Assembly (NCBI GenBank): GCA_003254905.1
Contig: QANU01101648.1
Location: 3,202 to 67,201, forward strand
Direction of reading: 5' to 3'
DNA length: 64,000 nt
Source: Nissolia schottii
Lineage: Eukaryota; Streptophyta; Magnoliopsida; Fabales; Fabaceae
Below are positions 10,195 to 22,300 of this stretch, piece after piece. The position numbers and the translations under genes were made by a program. The notes beneath the pieces were generated by a model. It saw only the letters and a list, made by a program, of their open reading frames with translations, did no database searches and was not told the DNA's origin. Each line of letters opens with the position of its first letter. The first letter of the stretch is position 1.

Positions 10195-10345
10195 CGCGTA
10201 CCGGCTTGCTGGGTTAGCGTCCTACTTCTCCATTTTGGCACGTACCGGCTTGCCGGGTTAGTGCATCTTTTCTATAGGCATACCGGCTTGCCGGGTTAGC
10301 TCTCTATCTCCATACGCGTACCGGCTTGCCGGGTTAGCGCTTTTT
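10195..10345 (+). repeat. Hairpin minisatellite CGTACCGGCTTGCCGGGTTAGC
   Basis: Four copies of ACCGGCTTGCCGGGTTAGC, each preceded by a CGTA or CATA and separated by C/T-rich linkers. ACCGGC and GCCGGGT pair to make a compact GC hairpin. Two copies of the same unit lie in E5 (27470-27530) and one altered copy in each of E3, E4 and E6. Confidence 0.75.
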
Positions 10346-12329
10346 CCTCTACTTCCTCCTTTTACTATCCATCCTCTACCTTCCAGTATCATTAACCTCT
10401 TCAAATCAATCCACCCTTGGGCGACTGATTCGTTAACCAATCCAAACTTGTAAGGACGGGCAAGGTAACACATCGACCAATTCACTTGTGAACTGGTGAG
10501 GGGCTTGTCTGTAAGACTTTGCCAAGAGAGGGCTTCCTAGCATATAACTATATATGTATTTCCCTAAGTTCCATTATGCTTTCTTGAACATTAAGTCATT
10601 GACCTCTAGTGTTCTAGGGTTGTCCTAACTCCTAGGTGACATCCCATCCTCATGGTGCATGCTCAAATACATAAATATGGCCTAACCTTACTCATTGGAT
10701 CCCTTAGAAACACTAAACTTCCAACTCTACCAGGTTTCATTCGAATACTTGCTGTGGTATTCGAATGAAATCCCTCGGAGTCCTTTCATTCGATTGGAAT
10801 AGGCTTTCATTCGACTGAATTCCCTCGGCATACTTTCATTCGAATACGAGGGTATTCATTCGATTGAATTCCTAAAAATTCGCCCTCATTCGACTGCTGA
10901 GGAACTGATTTGAAGGAAAGCTCATTTTGGCTTTCATTCAACTGAATTCCTGTAGTATTCGAATGATAGATGTAAAAATCGCTTCCCGAGACTCCAGTTC
11001 TCATTTTTCCACTGTTTCTAGGGTTCCAAGTAGTACAGTTATGCGTTTGATTTTGCAATATTTTCCAAAACCCTTTTAAACCCATATCCCCCCAAAATAC
11101 TACTAATCAATTCTTTAGTCAGATATACATTTAAACATATATACAGATAAAAATTAAACCACATAGATAGTGGGCTTAGGATTACCCACTTCCGATCGGG
11201 ATTCCGATTCGGTGACTCTGAAGAGGAGATTGTCCTCTTCACGATGGCGTGCTTCAGCTAATTTTTGGAGACTCCGGCACGAGCTCTAGATGTGTCGGAA
11301 CGAAACCCTCGGTTGCCAACGAAATGTAACTTCTGATAAGTTACGAAGTTATAAATAACCACGCACAGTAAAATGATTTTCCTTTTCTTTCTTTTCTCAT
11401 TCTTTACTTTTACTGAAGCTTTACTTCAGTTTATGTTTATTATTATTATATTATTATTTATTTATTTATTTATTTATTACTTAACTTCCTTCAGAAGTTA
11501 ATTCCCTTTATCTAGCTTCGTTTTTATTCGATCGCGTTTTGTCCGAAAAGTCTTACTCTCGGTTGCCCTAAAAATATTTTGGACATACCGTTGCGACCCA
11601 TTTATTTTTCCCTTCGGTCCGGAACAATTTCCTCGGGGACCAGGGACTCTTTTGCCGAGCCGAAAAATTCTACGGACGTTTTTCAGTATCCGAGAAATTT
11701 CCGTTTGAGTCAAAACTCGTCCGGCGACTCCCAAAAGTTACAAAACAGCTAAACCTAGTCCGTTTCTCAAATTTTCCAGGGTTTCGGAGGTTTAACTCCC
11801 TTTCCCTCGCTCCCTCGGCGTTTCCCGGCCGTTCTCGGCTGTCACCGGATAACTTATCGGCTCGTAGAAGCACGGGATGTTACAAGATGTGTACTTTCGC
11901 TCCTGCCCGCATGCCAAACGAGCCCGATAGACCCCCAGACGGAGACTCGGAGTCCCAGGGTCCTCTCTGATGCGGCCGATCTGGATCGACGAGCGCCCAA
12001 GGAGCAGCAGCTGAGACCCTATCCACCTTAACGGAGATGAGGAGGTGCCTCCATCGGAGCCAGAGCCAGAGATCGAGCCAGTTCCCGATCCCGCTACTGC
12101 CACTCCCCCAGTACGAGGTCGAGGCCAGTGTACGACTGCAAGAAAGAGAGTGTTGCTAGTTTTACTGCGTCGGTTTGCTCTGCGAGACTTCTCAGCAGTT
12201 ACAGACTTGTCGAACGAGGAGGAGGAGGACCCAGCCGAGCGGGAGGAGGACAACGAGTAGACGGCAGGACTCAAGGATCCGATGGTAGTGGTAGACATAG
12301 GCTTGTACCGCACGCGAAGTGCGTAGTAC

Positions 12330-13854
12330 TGATAAGTGCTTAATTTATGTAATTCTTACTAATTAAAATAGCACTTATCCATTTATGTTTTAACAAATTA
12401 CCTAAATAAAGTATTATGTTTTGTAGGTTTTATTACATATTATGGAAGATGGATACAAGAAGAATAATGAAGATTAATCCCTAGAAGAATGGATCAAAAG
12501 GCAAAGAGGACAAAAGAGCAAGAAAGTTGCAAGCAAACACACAAACGCTCAGCGGATGGACACAAGCGCTCAGCGGATTAAGCACAAGTGCTCAGCGGCC
12601 AAGCCTAAGCGCTCAGCGATTTGACGTCGGCCACTGCCTTTGACCACGCATTAAATGCTCCAGCCTGGCGCCACCTCAAGCCGCCACCACCATTAATGAA
12701 GCCGCGTACGAGCCGCCAATTTTTACCAAACCGCTCAGCGGTGGTGCACTAACCGCTGAGCGGTTCAACCCCAAAAACGCCTATAAATAGGGGAGGCCGA
12801 GGCAATTATGAACCGTCCTTCATACCCTCTCCTCTACCACCATTTTTGCCTATTTTCTTCCATTTCCTATACTTCCTTAAGCTAGGGTTAGGTAGGAAAT
12901 TAGGGTTTAGAAGCTTTCCTTAAACGGAAGTGCTGCCGGATTGTCAACGGTTGTGAACCGTGGTGGACATGTGGAGGCATTTCAACACCCTTCTCAACCA
13001 ACCATTGCTCTAAACCCTTGTAAGTTGTAATCTATCCATGACAATGGATAGCTAACTTCTTTCTTGTTGGGATTTGATGCGTTGTATTGCTTTTATGTAT
13101 CCGTCTTAATTCATGAGTATGATTCTATGTAGTTCTATGGTTTTTATGATTGATCTTGCACCTAATGCTAACTTTTGTTTAGTGCTTTGATTCCTAACTT
13201 GAGACTTACTTGTTTGAGTGAAAGCTATCCTAAGTAAGTTGCAAACCAAGTTAAGTTCAATATTGCTATTCTTAAAGTTTTATTTAACGTTTAAATGTTG
13301 TGGACGAAAGTTATCATCATTTAATCTGACCTAGATCAATTCATTTAGTTCTTAACCGCCGTAACTGGAGACCTAGAACTAATCGCATTAACACCCGCTT
13401 TAAACTTCAAGGTACTTTATTTAGTCTGTGCAAGACATTGACAACTTAATAAAGGAACTTGTGATCTTAACATGCTTGAGAAAGATGATTAAGTTAAGAA
13501 CTGGTGGCGATAAAAATCAAATGAACCCATAGATCATATTAACTGAATTATTGGTTACATTAAAAGTAATATTACAACTCAAATCCCAACATATTTCTCT
13601 ACCTGCCTAAACTTAAGTTTATTAATCGTTTTATATTTTATTTTATCGTTTCTTTAAATCTACTCACACAAACCAATCATCTTTTACAAGCTTAACGTAG
13701 CATCAATCAAAGACTGTTGTTTTAATCACAATCTCTGTGGATACGATAATACCCGACTTTACTGCAATTGGATCCCTCGAGGATCTGAAAGCTTTAAGAA
13801 GGATATTTTAAATTAACGAGAGTACAAACCCATTGCGGTAAAAAGCTTTCATCA
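12330..13854 (+). mobile_element. Solo LTR of the TGATAAGTGC family (1.5 kb)
   Basis: Runs from TGATAAGTGCTTAA to GCTTTCATCA with the target duplication AGTAC at 12325-12329 and 13855-13859. It holds a TATA box (CCTATAAATAGGGGAGG near 12780) and six CGCTSAGCG-like palindromes upstream of it. No internal coding region or second LTR is present, so it is a solo LTR. Clade unknown; the 5-bp duplication and size fit Ty3/gypsy. Confidence 0.88.
12540..12765 (+). repeat. CGCTSAGCG palindromes in LTR at 12330
   Basis: Variants of CGCTCAGCGG lie near 12545, 12568, 12590, 12611, 12735 and, as CGCTGAGCGG, 12755. The nine-base core is self-complementary except for its central C/G. All copies lie upstream of the TATA box. 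Confidence 0.8.
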
Positions 13855-14180
13855 AGTACCACACGTGTGCGTAGTCTTTTTCTTTATCCGTGGTATGTGT
13901 GCACTATGTGGATTTTATGTACGTGAAGTATTATAACTCAGATATGTATAAAGTATCAGTGTATTGTGTATCTTCGGGCCCCTATGTGTATGTTCCGACG
14001 ACAGATCTTCTGATTACAAGTATGTATTCGCACTTATTTTATCCTTATATTATGCCGTTATACGACGTATTACTCACATGGCTGTTTACTTTCTATGTTA
14101 TCGTACTTGTCAAAGAAATTTCAAATGGCCCGTAATTTCCTTAACCCTAATTTGAGCAAGTAAACTAGAAAAGTAGTAGT

Positions 14181-15728
14181 TGATAAGTGCCCAAATTACA
14201 CAAATTTGCTTTATCAAAAAGGCACTTATCTGTTATGTTTTTAAATAATTATCTAACGAATTCTGCATATTTTGTAGGATATTTTGAAGATGAATGCAAG
14301 CATAATTTATAAGGAATAATCCCTTGAAGAATGGAATAAAAGGACAGAATTGGAAAAGAGCTTAAAAGAGAAGATTCTGGACGAGGCATCACTCAGCGAG
14401 GAACCACACATCGCTCAGCGATGGCACTCAAACCGCTGAGCGGACGTGGTAAAAAGCATAGAGAAAAAGGGATAGGAATCCGCTGTGCGCAGCAGTTAGT
14501 AAAATCGCAATAAATTGAGCTACGGATATCGGATTAAGGTGGTTCAAATTGCTACTTAAAGCTAAGAGAAAGATCTACAACTTTGTAGTTGGGGTCATTT
14601 TAAGATTAAGGTCGCTGAGCGAATCTTACCCCATCGCTGAGCGATACCACCGAACCTTCCCGAAACCGACTTTGAAGTCGGCAGCCGCCATCACCTACCA
14701 TCGCTGAGCGACCCCTCCAATCCGCTGAGCGAAAATGGACGATTTTGGCCTATAAATAGGGGAGGACGAGGCATTTTAAAGGCATCTCTCATCCACCCTT
14801 TCCCTTCACCAAAAACACCATTCTTCTTCATTTATTTTGTACTTTTAAAGCTTAGTTAGTTAGGTTAGNNNNNNNNNNNNNNNNNNNNNNNNNNNNNNNN
14901 NNNNNNNNNNNNNNNNNNNNNNNNNNNNNNNNNNNNNNNNNNNNNNNNNNNNNNNNNNNNNNNNNNNNNNNNNNNNNNNNNNNNNNNNNNNNNNNNNNNN
15001 NNNNNNNNNNNNNNNNNNNNNNNNNNNNNNNNNNNNNNNNNNNNNNNNNNNNNNNNNNNNNNNNNNNNNNNNNNNNNNNNNNNNNNNNNNNNNNNNNNNN
15101 NNNNNNNNNNNNNNNNNNNNNNNNNNNNNNNNNNNNNNNNNNNNNNNNNNNNNNNNNNNNNNNNNNNNNNNNNNNNNNNNNNNNNNNNNNNNNNNNNNNN
15201 NNNNNNNNNNNNNNNNNNNNNNNNNNNNNNNNNNNNNNNNNNNNNNNNNNNNNNNNNNNNNNNNNNNNNNNNNNAAACCTGTGATCTTGTCATGCGCGAA
15301 AGTGATGACAAGTTAAGAACTGGTGTCGGGCAATCAATTGATAGTTCTATGTAATATGTAACTGGATGCATGAGACTATGATGTGATTAAAATTCCCAAC
15401 AAGCTCCGGAACTACCTCTGCTTTGTTTCCTATTTACTTTTATGTCGTTTATTTACTTATTTTAATTATTAAACAAATTATCAAATCTTTCACTCCATTG
15501 TTTAATTAAACAGACTCAAGAATGGTATTTACAACTCCCTGTGGGATCGACCATACCCTATACTGCAATTGGATTCCTTTGGAATCTGAAAGCCGTAAAG
15601 TAGGTATGTATATAAATATTTAATTTGAACGACAAAAGCGCAGATAAGCTTTCTTTGAACTTGGCATAGTTGTGACAAAACCTAAACTATGTCGAGATTC
15701 TAGAAAGTGGTTAAAAAGGCTTTCATCA
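14181..15728 (+). mobile_element. Second solo LTR of the TGATAAGTGC family
   Basis: Runs from TGATAAGTGCCCAA to GCTTTCATCA, with GTAGT duplicated at 14176-14180 and 15729-15733. About 400 bp in the middle are unsequenced. It keeps the TATA box (GCCTATAAATAGGGGAGG near 14750) and seven CGCTSAGCG-type motifs between 14390 and 14735. A stretch around 14510-14610 (GATATCGGATTAAGGTGG and following) also occurs in the third member at 23384-24889. Confidence 0.86.
14869..15274. other. Assembly gap (406 N)
   Basis: Unsequenced bases within a solo LTR. Any reading frame across it is meaningless. Confidence 1.
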
Positions 15729-15808
15729 GTAGTTCACAGCACCAGAGGTCAACCACTAGCCAGGGAAACCTATGACTTAATCATAGGCCAACTAGCTAGG
15801 GTGTTCCA

Positions 15809-16523
15809 ATATTGATGGATAGATAACAAATGGACTACTAGTAAACATTGAAATAGAGAGACAACACACAATTGATTCATTTACCGACAGGTAACTGGGT
15901 TTATAGAATTTCTCGATAATTGGTCTAAAAATATTCTTGACGAGCATACTAAAAAGTGCTGGTGAAAATAAATAAGAGTCACGTATTTGTCTCCATTGTA
16001 TCTTTATTTAAATTTATATTTAAAAAGCTATTGTATTGTTTTTTATTAGTGACATTTTTCGTAGTATTTGTTAAAGTTAGCAAAATAAATTTCTTTTATG
16101 CTTTAATGCAACTTATTAAAAATTTTAACAAGAGAAGATACGGTATTCCTTGACAATCTCCAATAGTTACAAATTGCATTCATCACAATCTTTGATGGTG
16201 GTAACTTTACACCATAACTCATGCAAGCATATAACGAATGCATTAGTTTTTCATTAATTAAATAGAAAACTGTCAATATACAATTTAATTGGCGCTTTGT
16301 GTAACTTGTGATGTAACTTTAGGTGAGTAATAACTAAATAATTATTTTGCTATACAAAATATAACAAAAACGGTTCCTTCCCTCATCATATTTCTCTTCC
16401 CTCATCATATTTCATCAAATATAAGTACCATATCCATTGATTATAAAAGGAAGGCGCAAAACAATTGCATTCTAACATTTGTGAGAAGTGCATCTTATAT
16501 TGCACTGAATCAATCTATAAAGC
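15809..16523 (+). promoter_or_regulatory. 5' flank and promoter of peptide gene B
   Basis: About 700 bp conserved with the flanks of C (from 32167) and D (from 42949). The core promoter is TATAAAA at 16442-16448, 82 bp before the ATG. A 19-bp segment around CTTCCCTCATCATATTTC is present twice at about 16378-16414 but once in the D promoter. A 65-codon frame at 15956-16153 is not conserved in length and is very AT-rich, so I leave it out as a gene. Confidence 0.7.
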
Positions 16524-16943
16524 ATGGTGAAACATAATTTGTGGACATTCGTAATCATGTTACTTGGGAGTGCAGCAGTTGACGCTTTTGAAGGTCATCA
16601 AACTCACTCTATAAAGGATACACAGGATACATATAATAACTATTTGAACGGGCATGAGTTAGCACCTAAACCGCATGAACGATACGATTCCGTGTTGGAG
16701 AAGTGCATCATTGCTCAAACCCAAAAATGTTTGAAACAAATGTCAAATGACAAATCATGTGAGAAAGAAGATTTGTGTACTGAATGTGATAAGCAACTAA
16801 TTCAAATAATCAATGTGTGCAACAAGTTGTCAAATACTCGTTTTGACCTGGACCTAAACCTAGGCAATGTGACATTAGACTGGCGATATTGGGGACGTCG
16901 AGGAGGAATGTTTGGTCTTTGGGTACCCGATAGTAAATCATAG
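16524..16943 (+). CDS. Secreted six-cysteine protein, copy B
   Basis: Intact 139-codon single-exon gene with the same architecture as copy A: signal peptide to about A21, six cysteines at 61, 69, 79, 85, 88 and 99, sequon NVT at 115 and the WGRRGG tail. It differs from A at residues 18 (Ala), 30 (Ile) and 106 (Arg). It has the most complete promoter of the array, with about 700 bp of flank shared with D. Its 3' flank is interrupted by the large LTR/copia complex starting at 18044, about 1.1 kb after the stop. Probably the best candidate for an expressed copy. Family and function unknown; secretion is inferred from the signal peptide. Confidence 0.87.
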   Translation: MVKHNLWTFVIMLLGSAAVDAFEGHQTHSIKDTQDTYNNYLNGHELAPKPHERYDSVLEKCIIAQTQKCLKQMSNDKSCEKEDLCTECDKQLIQIINVCNKLSNTRFDLDLNLGNVTLDWRYWGRRGGMFGLWVPDSKS

Positions 16944-18043
16944 TTTAGAACTAATGATTTGTATTGTCATAAATAAATAATATATTTTCAAATATCTTTA
17001 TTTTATAGTATTTGATTCGTGTCAAATTTAAATTGAATTTGACTTATGAATTATTATTTTGTCCATATAACTAAGTGTTTCTTCCTAGTTAATTAGAATC
17101 CAGGTGTTTCGCTTGGACGTTCGCTCTTAGTGATAGAAATAATAATTGACAATGCTAATTTACTTCAAAATCTTGGTTAGTGTAAGAAAAGTTGTTAGAC
17201 GGGTTAATTCATAGATATGTCATCCGCCAAGAGAATCGTATGTTTCTAATTCTTTCCCCAAGAAACTATGACGCCTTGTCAATGTCGAATCTTATAATTT
17301 ATTACGTTATAAGTCTTTTTTTTTGTTTTCGATTTTTAGTGCAATAAAATAAACATTGAAATAGTGAAATGTGGAAGACAAGAAAAGGGTGGTATATACA
17401 TGTAGTAAATTGGAACTGATGAGGACAAGTTATTCAAGAAAAGGAGGAGAAATAAATAAGACCTGCATTAGGTGTAAAGTGTATATTACAAACAAGATTA
17501 AAATTGACAAATACTATAAACTTATACAGGGGTACCAAATCAAAGAGGATTAGTTTAGGGAAACGTGCCCGGTGTTTAATATACTTCACATTGATAACCA
17601 AGTTGTTTAAGAGCATTTTCGAGTGTGCAATCCTACCATATTCCGAGATTGTGGATAGCCCAAATCTATTTATGGTTTAATACATTCCTTCGACAATTAC
17701 TACCTTACACTTGGTGCCTTATTTATCAGAAGGGTAATGTTTAAATTGTGAACTCCAACTGCTTGACTTTAACTTCAATTTGCGTTTCATTTATTTCTGC
17801 CTTCATATTTGCTTTCCCTTTGAACATAACAACTATATAAGAGCAATTCTAGTCTTTGTGACTTATGTGTCATCTCCTTCGTGCTTCTAACTGTCTCCGC
17901 TCAACCTCGTTCCTCATAATGCCATCACCATCAAACCCCGTCATTCTTCAGGCTATCTTTGTTCAATCTCATCTCACTTACGAATGTGTTCACGATCGTT
18001 TTTCTATGGTGAAATGTGTTTTTCCCCTCCACCTCAGTGTAGT
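16944..18043 (+). other. 3' flank of array unit B, first part
   Basis: Repeats the A flank closely, including the AATAAA region, and ends at the GTAGT target duplication (18039-18043) of LTR E3. The rest of this kind of flank resumes at 31274. Confidence 0.75.
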
Positions 18044-19349
18044 TGCAACATCCTAGCGAACTGCCTATGCTCGAGTCATATGCAACGCTCACTAGGTTGT
18101 TGATCCATTTGGTGGGGTTACTTATAGTCCTTTGTTACGTTTCGAAAATAGCATATTACGGTAAAATATGGACCATAATTTTTTCAAAACTTATCTAATT
18201 GTCACATATATATGCAAAGTATGAGCCGCGCGTGAATCAAGGCATATAATACGAACGGTAGAGCATAAGCTTATTGGGCGAAGCATCCATAGTGTAACCA
18301 GTGATAATAAACAAGTACGTGGTCCATCACACTTAGTTACAATAACAGCAAAGTAGTTTACTAATATACATACAGAGATCATACATATACCAATACATAG
18401 CAAAATGCCAACATGGCCCAAAATGTATCTAGCTAGCTCTGGGGTCTACTATGCCGCTGGTCCGTCCGTGGCTCTTCACGGCTCCGTGGGTGGCTCCTCA
18501 TACGGCTCCTCATAGCCCTCGTACTCTTCGCCTGCTCCTGGAAGCATAAGCGAGTGGGGGTGAGAACGTTGGTCCTTAGTGGGCTATCTCAGCGTTGGGG
18601 TAATTCAATTACTCACTTATGAACCAGGCCGCTCAGGAGATCTCTATGTTTACATTCATACTATGATCTTACTGATTTTGTCTCGCCTAAGGTCCTGAAC
18701 GGATTTATCTAAAATTACTAGGTGACTGGGGAATCTAATCTTCATTTCTAAGTCCTCGTGCTTATTACCTTTTCCGTATACATACATAGCCGTCTCGAGC
18801 GTTCTCTTGACGGTTCTTACCACATACATGCTTACATACATACTGACATACATGCACTTTCTCATTCATCACATCATTGCATCTATACACCTTTTATACT
18901 TTATGCTTGCGGGACTTGGGGATCTCTTACGCATACCGGCTTACCCGGGTTAGCGTCCTTCTTCTCCTTTCTTTATTCTTTTAGGTATGACGTCAACCTC
19001 TCTTTCATCGCTTATTGCTTCGATGAGCAATCTTTAATTTACTTTACATTTCTTTGTGCCATTAACCTCTGTGAACCAATCCACCCTTTTGGGTTTAATC
19101 TGTTAACCAATTCCACCCTTTTGGGACTTGGCAAGGTAACGCATTTTCCTTCCTTGTGTCCTTAACCTCTGCGAACCAATCCATCCTTTTGGGATTAATT
19201 CGTTAACCAATCCACCCATTTGGGATTGGCAAGGTAACACATTGGCCACTCCACCCTTTTGGGACTGGCGAGGGGCGTGTCAATTAGACTTTTCCAAGAG
19301 AGGGCTTCCTAGCATATAACTAAATACTCATTCCCTACGTTCCATTATG
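18044..19349 (-). mobile_element. LTR E3, left part only
   Basis: Starts TGCAACATCCTAGCG after GTAGT, exactly as E6 does at 39643. It follows E6 closely up to about 19349, in the middle of the LTR, where it joins directly to the 5' untranslated region of a copia element. It holds the CCACCCTTTTGGG minisatellite (about 19070-19270) and one ACCGGCTTACCCGGGT unit at 18934. Its other half is missing. Confidence 0.75.
19070..19275 (+). repeat. CCACCCTTTTGGG minisatellite in E3
   Basis: About six copies of AAYCCACCCTTTTGGGAYT, with TTAACC linkers. CCAC(CC)TTTTGGG is partly self-complementary (CCC/GGG). The same array, with different copy number, is in E4 (26425-26520) and E6 (40670-40865). Confidence 0.75.
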
Positions 19350-22300
19350 TTCTATCATCTTCTGCTTTTCTTTCTCCCATGGCTGCACAGAGCTTGGAAG
19401 AATTTACTAATCCATACTCCATTTTATCATCTAATGGACCTGCTTTAATGCTGGTGTCTCAACCATTGAATGGCGACAATTTTCATTACTGGCATCGATC
19501 CATGAAAATGGCCTTGCTAGCCAAAAACAAAATGGCCTTTGTGGATGGATCCTTGCCTCGACCAGAGGATAATCAAATGCTGATGGCTTCCTGGGACAGA
19601 ATCAACAGTATAGTGTGCTCTTGGCTCCTCAATTTTGTATCCAAAGACATTTCAGCAAGTATCATCACTCATTCCACAGCAGCTGCAATTTGGCAAGATC
19701 TCAAGGATCGCTTTCAGCAAGGAAATGGACCACGGATCTTTGAACTGAGGAAGGAGTTGGCAACCACTCGGCAGGGAGGTTTGTCTGTTACTCTTTACTA
19801 CACTAAGATGAAATCCTTATGGACTGAATTAGGTGAATATCGACCGATTCTTTCTTGTAATTGTGAGGGAACTCAGCAATTCTTGAAATTCCTTGAGACA
19901 GAATTTGTCCTTGGTTTCTTGATGGGGCTAGATGACTCTTATTCTGCTATAAGAGGCCAAATTCTCTTAATGGATCCCATTCCCCCCATCAACAAGGTGT
20001 TCTCCTTGGTGATCCAAGAGGAAAAACAAAGGGCTATGGGGGCTGTGGATACACAAGTTTCTTTTGCTGTGAGAAATGGACAAGATGACAAGAAGGCTGG
20101 TTCCAGTGACAGACCATAGTGTGCACACTGTGGAGTCCTTGGTCACACCAAAGCACAATGCTACAAAATCATAGGGTATCCTCCACACTACAAGAAAGGC
20201 AAGAACAGGACCAGCAATTCAGCCAATCAAGTCTCTGAAGTTACAGCTCCAGGAAATTCTGCAAGTTCTGATCATCTAGCACAGCTCAACAACTCTCAAT
20301 TGCAGCAACTGATGGCTATGCTCTCTGCTCAGATGGTTGCAGCATCTGTTCCTCAGGTGGACAATTCAAAGGAACATGCCTCAGGTACTATTCTATCCTC
20401 AATTGAACATACCTATCTTGGCCAAGTGATGTCTGCTAATACCTCAGGTCAGCCAATTTCATCTAAATGGATTTTAGATTCAGGTGCCACTAGCCACATA
20501 ACATGCTCCTTATCAAATTTTATTCCAACTATGCATGTGTCCAACTCTTTTGTGTCATTACCTAATAACCACAAAGTTAGAGTTCAGTCCATTGGCACGG
20601 TTACATTATCCAAATTCCTGAAATTACACAATGTCCTGTATATCCCTGATTTTCATGTAAACCTTGTATCAGTGGCAGCATTGTTAAAACAAGGTCCATA
20701 TGCAGTGATTTTTAACACAAACACTTGTTTCATACAGGACCTCAGCAACCTGAGGGTGATTGGAAAGGCTAATATCCTTGGAGGTTTATATCTTTTCAAG
20801 GATGATGAAGCTCACAGCAGCAATTCTGTTTCCATTTCAGTTTCCAATAATGTACTGAATGATGATAATTCAGTTTCTATTTGGCATTCTAGATTAGGAC
20901 ATTTGTCAAATAAAATTTTACACAAAATTCAGTTGTCTGACTTGGAACACACTTCAACTCACAGCATTTGTAACATTTGTCCTCTTGCTAAAATGAAAAA
21001 GTTGCCTTATGTTTCTCACAATCATTTAGCTGAGAATGCTTTTGATCTAATACATTGTGACATTTGGGGCCCCTTTCATGCTCCTACTCATCATGGCCAT
21101 AGGTATTTTCTTACAATTGTGGATGATAGTACTAGATTTACATGGATTTATTTGTTAACATCCAAGGCAGAATCCACTCAAAAGCTAATCAATTTTATTA
21201 TGATGGTTGAAACTCAATTCCATAAAGTAGTAAAACAGATTAGGAGTGACAATGCAAAGGAGTTGGCATTAACTTCTTTCTTGCAGTCCAAAGGAATTTT
21301 GCATCAATTCTCCTGTGTTCAGGCTCCTCAGCAAAACTCAGTAGTGGAGAGGAAACATCAGCACATTCTGAATGTAGCAAGGGCTCTTTTCTTTCAGTCC
21401 AAGGTCCCACTTTCCTTTTGGGGAGAATGCATTGCCACTGCCACTCTCTTGATCAACTGGACCCCTGTAAAATTGCTCCAATTTCAGTCTCCATACCAGA
21501 AACTTTATGACCAGGTGCCTCATTATGACTCTTTAAGAGTTTTTGGGTGTTTATGCTTTGCATCCACTCTTGCTGCTCACAGAACTAAATTCCAGCCTCG
21601 AGCCACTGCAGCTGTCTTTATAGGGTATCCAAGTGGTTATAAGTGCTATAGGCTGTATAACCTGGCCACCAAAGAATTTTTCATCTCTCGGGATGTCATA
21701 TTCCATGAGTCTATTTTCCCTTTTCATATTAATACTGCCATTGTCCCTGCTGATCCATTCCCTACAGCTGTTGTCCCTCTGCCACAGCAGGATATTTCCA
21801 TAACTGAAACACCTCTACAACAGCCACCCATTCCTAACCCTGAACCAATCATTCCCTAGTTGAGAAGATCTTCCAGGCCCTCAAGATTGCCTTCCTACCT
21901 ATCTCAATACCAGTGTCATTCTGCTATTTCTCATCCCATCTCTGATTTCTTCACCTATGACAGATTACAGCCCACACATCAACAATTTGTGCTCAATGTT
22001 GATCATATTCCTAAACCCAATTTTTACCACCAGGCTGTTTCCTACCCTGAATGGAGGCAGGCAATGCATGAAGAAATAACAGCTATGGAGACAAATGATA
22101 CATGGGATTTGGTTCCTTTACCCAAAGGAAAGCACACAATTGGTTGCCGATGGGTGTATAAGATTAAACACAAGTCTGATGGGAGTATTGACAGGTTCAA
22201 GGCTAGGTTGGTAGCTAAAGGCTACACTCAGCAGGCTGGCATTGAATTTCAGGAAACTTTCTCACCAGTGGCAAAACTGACTTCTGTTAGGATTTTGCTA

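Larger units (their letters stand above)
8764..11884 (-). mobile_element. Solo LTR E2 (3.1 kb), nested in E1
   Basis: Starts TGCAACATCCTAGC and ends CGGGATGTTACA, with the 5-bp target duplication AGATG at 8759-8763 and 11885-11889. TATA (minus strand) lies near 11355 as GGTTATTTATAAC. The palindrome array is at about 10725-10970, a hairpin minisatellite at about 10195-10340, and the LTR-borne ORF at 9234-9701. TG...CA ends, a 5-bp duplication and no internal gene region indicate a solo LTR. It landed inside the ORF of E1. Confidence 0.85.
7067..15808 (+). mobile_element. Long LTR-like unit E1, with three LTRs nested inside
   Basis: Plus-oriented unit of the TGYAACAYCC family, matching the complete unit at 47381-50602. 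It is cut at its left end (about 280 bp missing) and ends GTGTTCCA at 15808. Parts: TATA-like TATAAATAACC near 7331, a conserved leader block ending GGATGTGGGTAATCC near 7515, a palindrome array (about 7745-7975), a small minisatellite (about 8280-8390), and the start of the LTR-borne ORF at 8680. It is interrupted by LTRs at 8764-11884, 12330-13854 and 14181-15728. I treat it as a solo LTR fossil; no internal coding region of its parent is present. Confidence 0.75.

Noticed and set aside
7067-11884. Reading the TGYAACAYCC units as DNA transposons because their ends form short inverted repeats
   Set aside because: TG...CA ends with 5-bp target duplications and internal TATA boxes fit LTRs better; known plant DNA transposon superfamilies give 2, 3, 8 or 9 bp duplications.
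11792-12313. 173-codon Ser/Gly/Arg-rich frame on the minus strand
   Set aside because: It is the antisense shadow of the LTR-borne ORF of E1 and continues into two different LTRs.
14865-15371. Frames running through the gaps at 14869-15274 and 29882-30241
   Set aside because: They consist mainly of undetermined bases.
15956-16153. 65-codon hydrophobic frame upstream of genes B and D
   Set aside because: Low-complexity Phe/Lys/Leu composition typical of AT-rich DNA; not present as an equal frame in the C flank.
18656-19165. Repeated 69-135 codon frames rich in YVSMYV or IHAYIHT (also near 26107 and 40249-40764)
   Set aside because: They translate ACATACATG-type simple repeats inside the LTRs.
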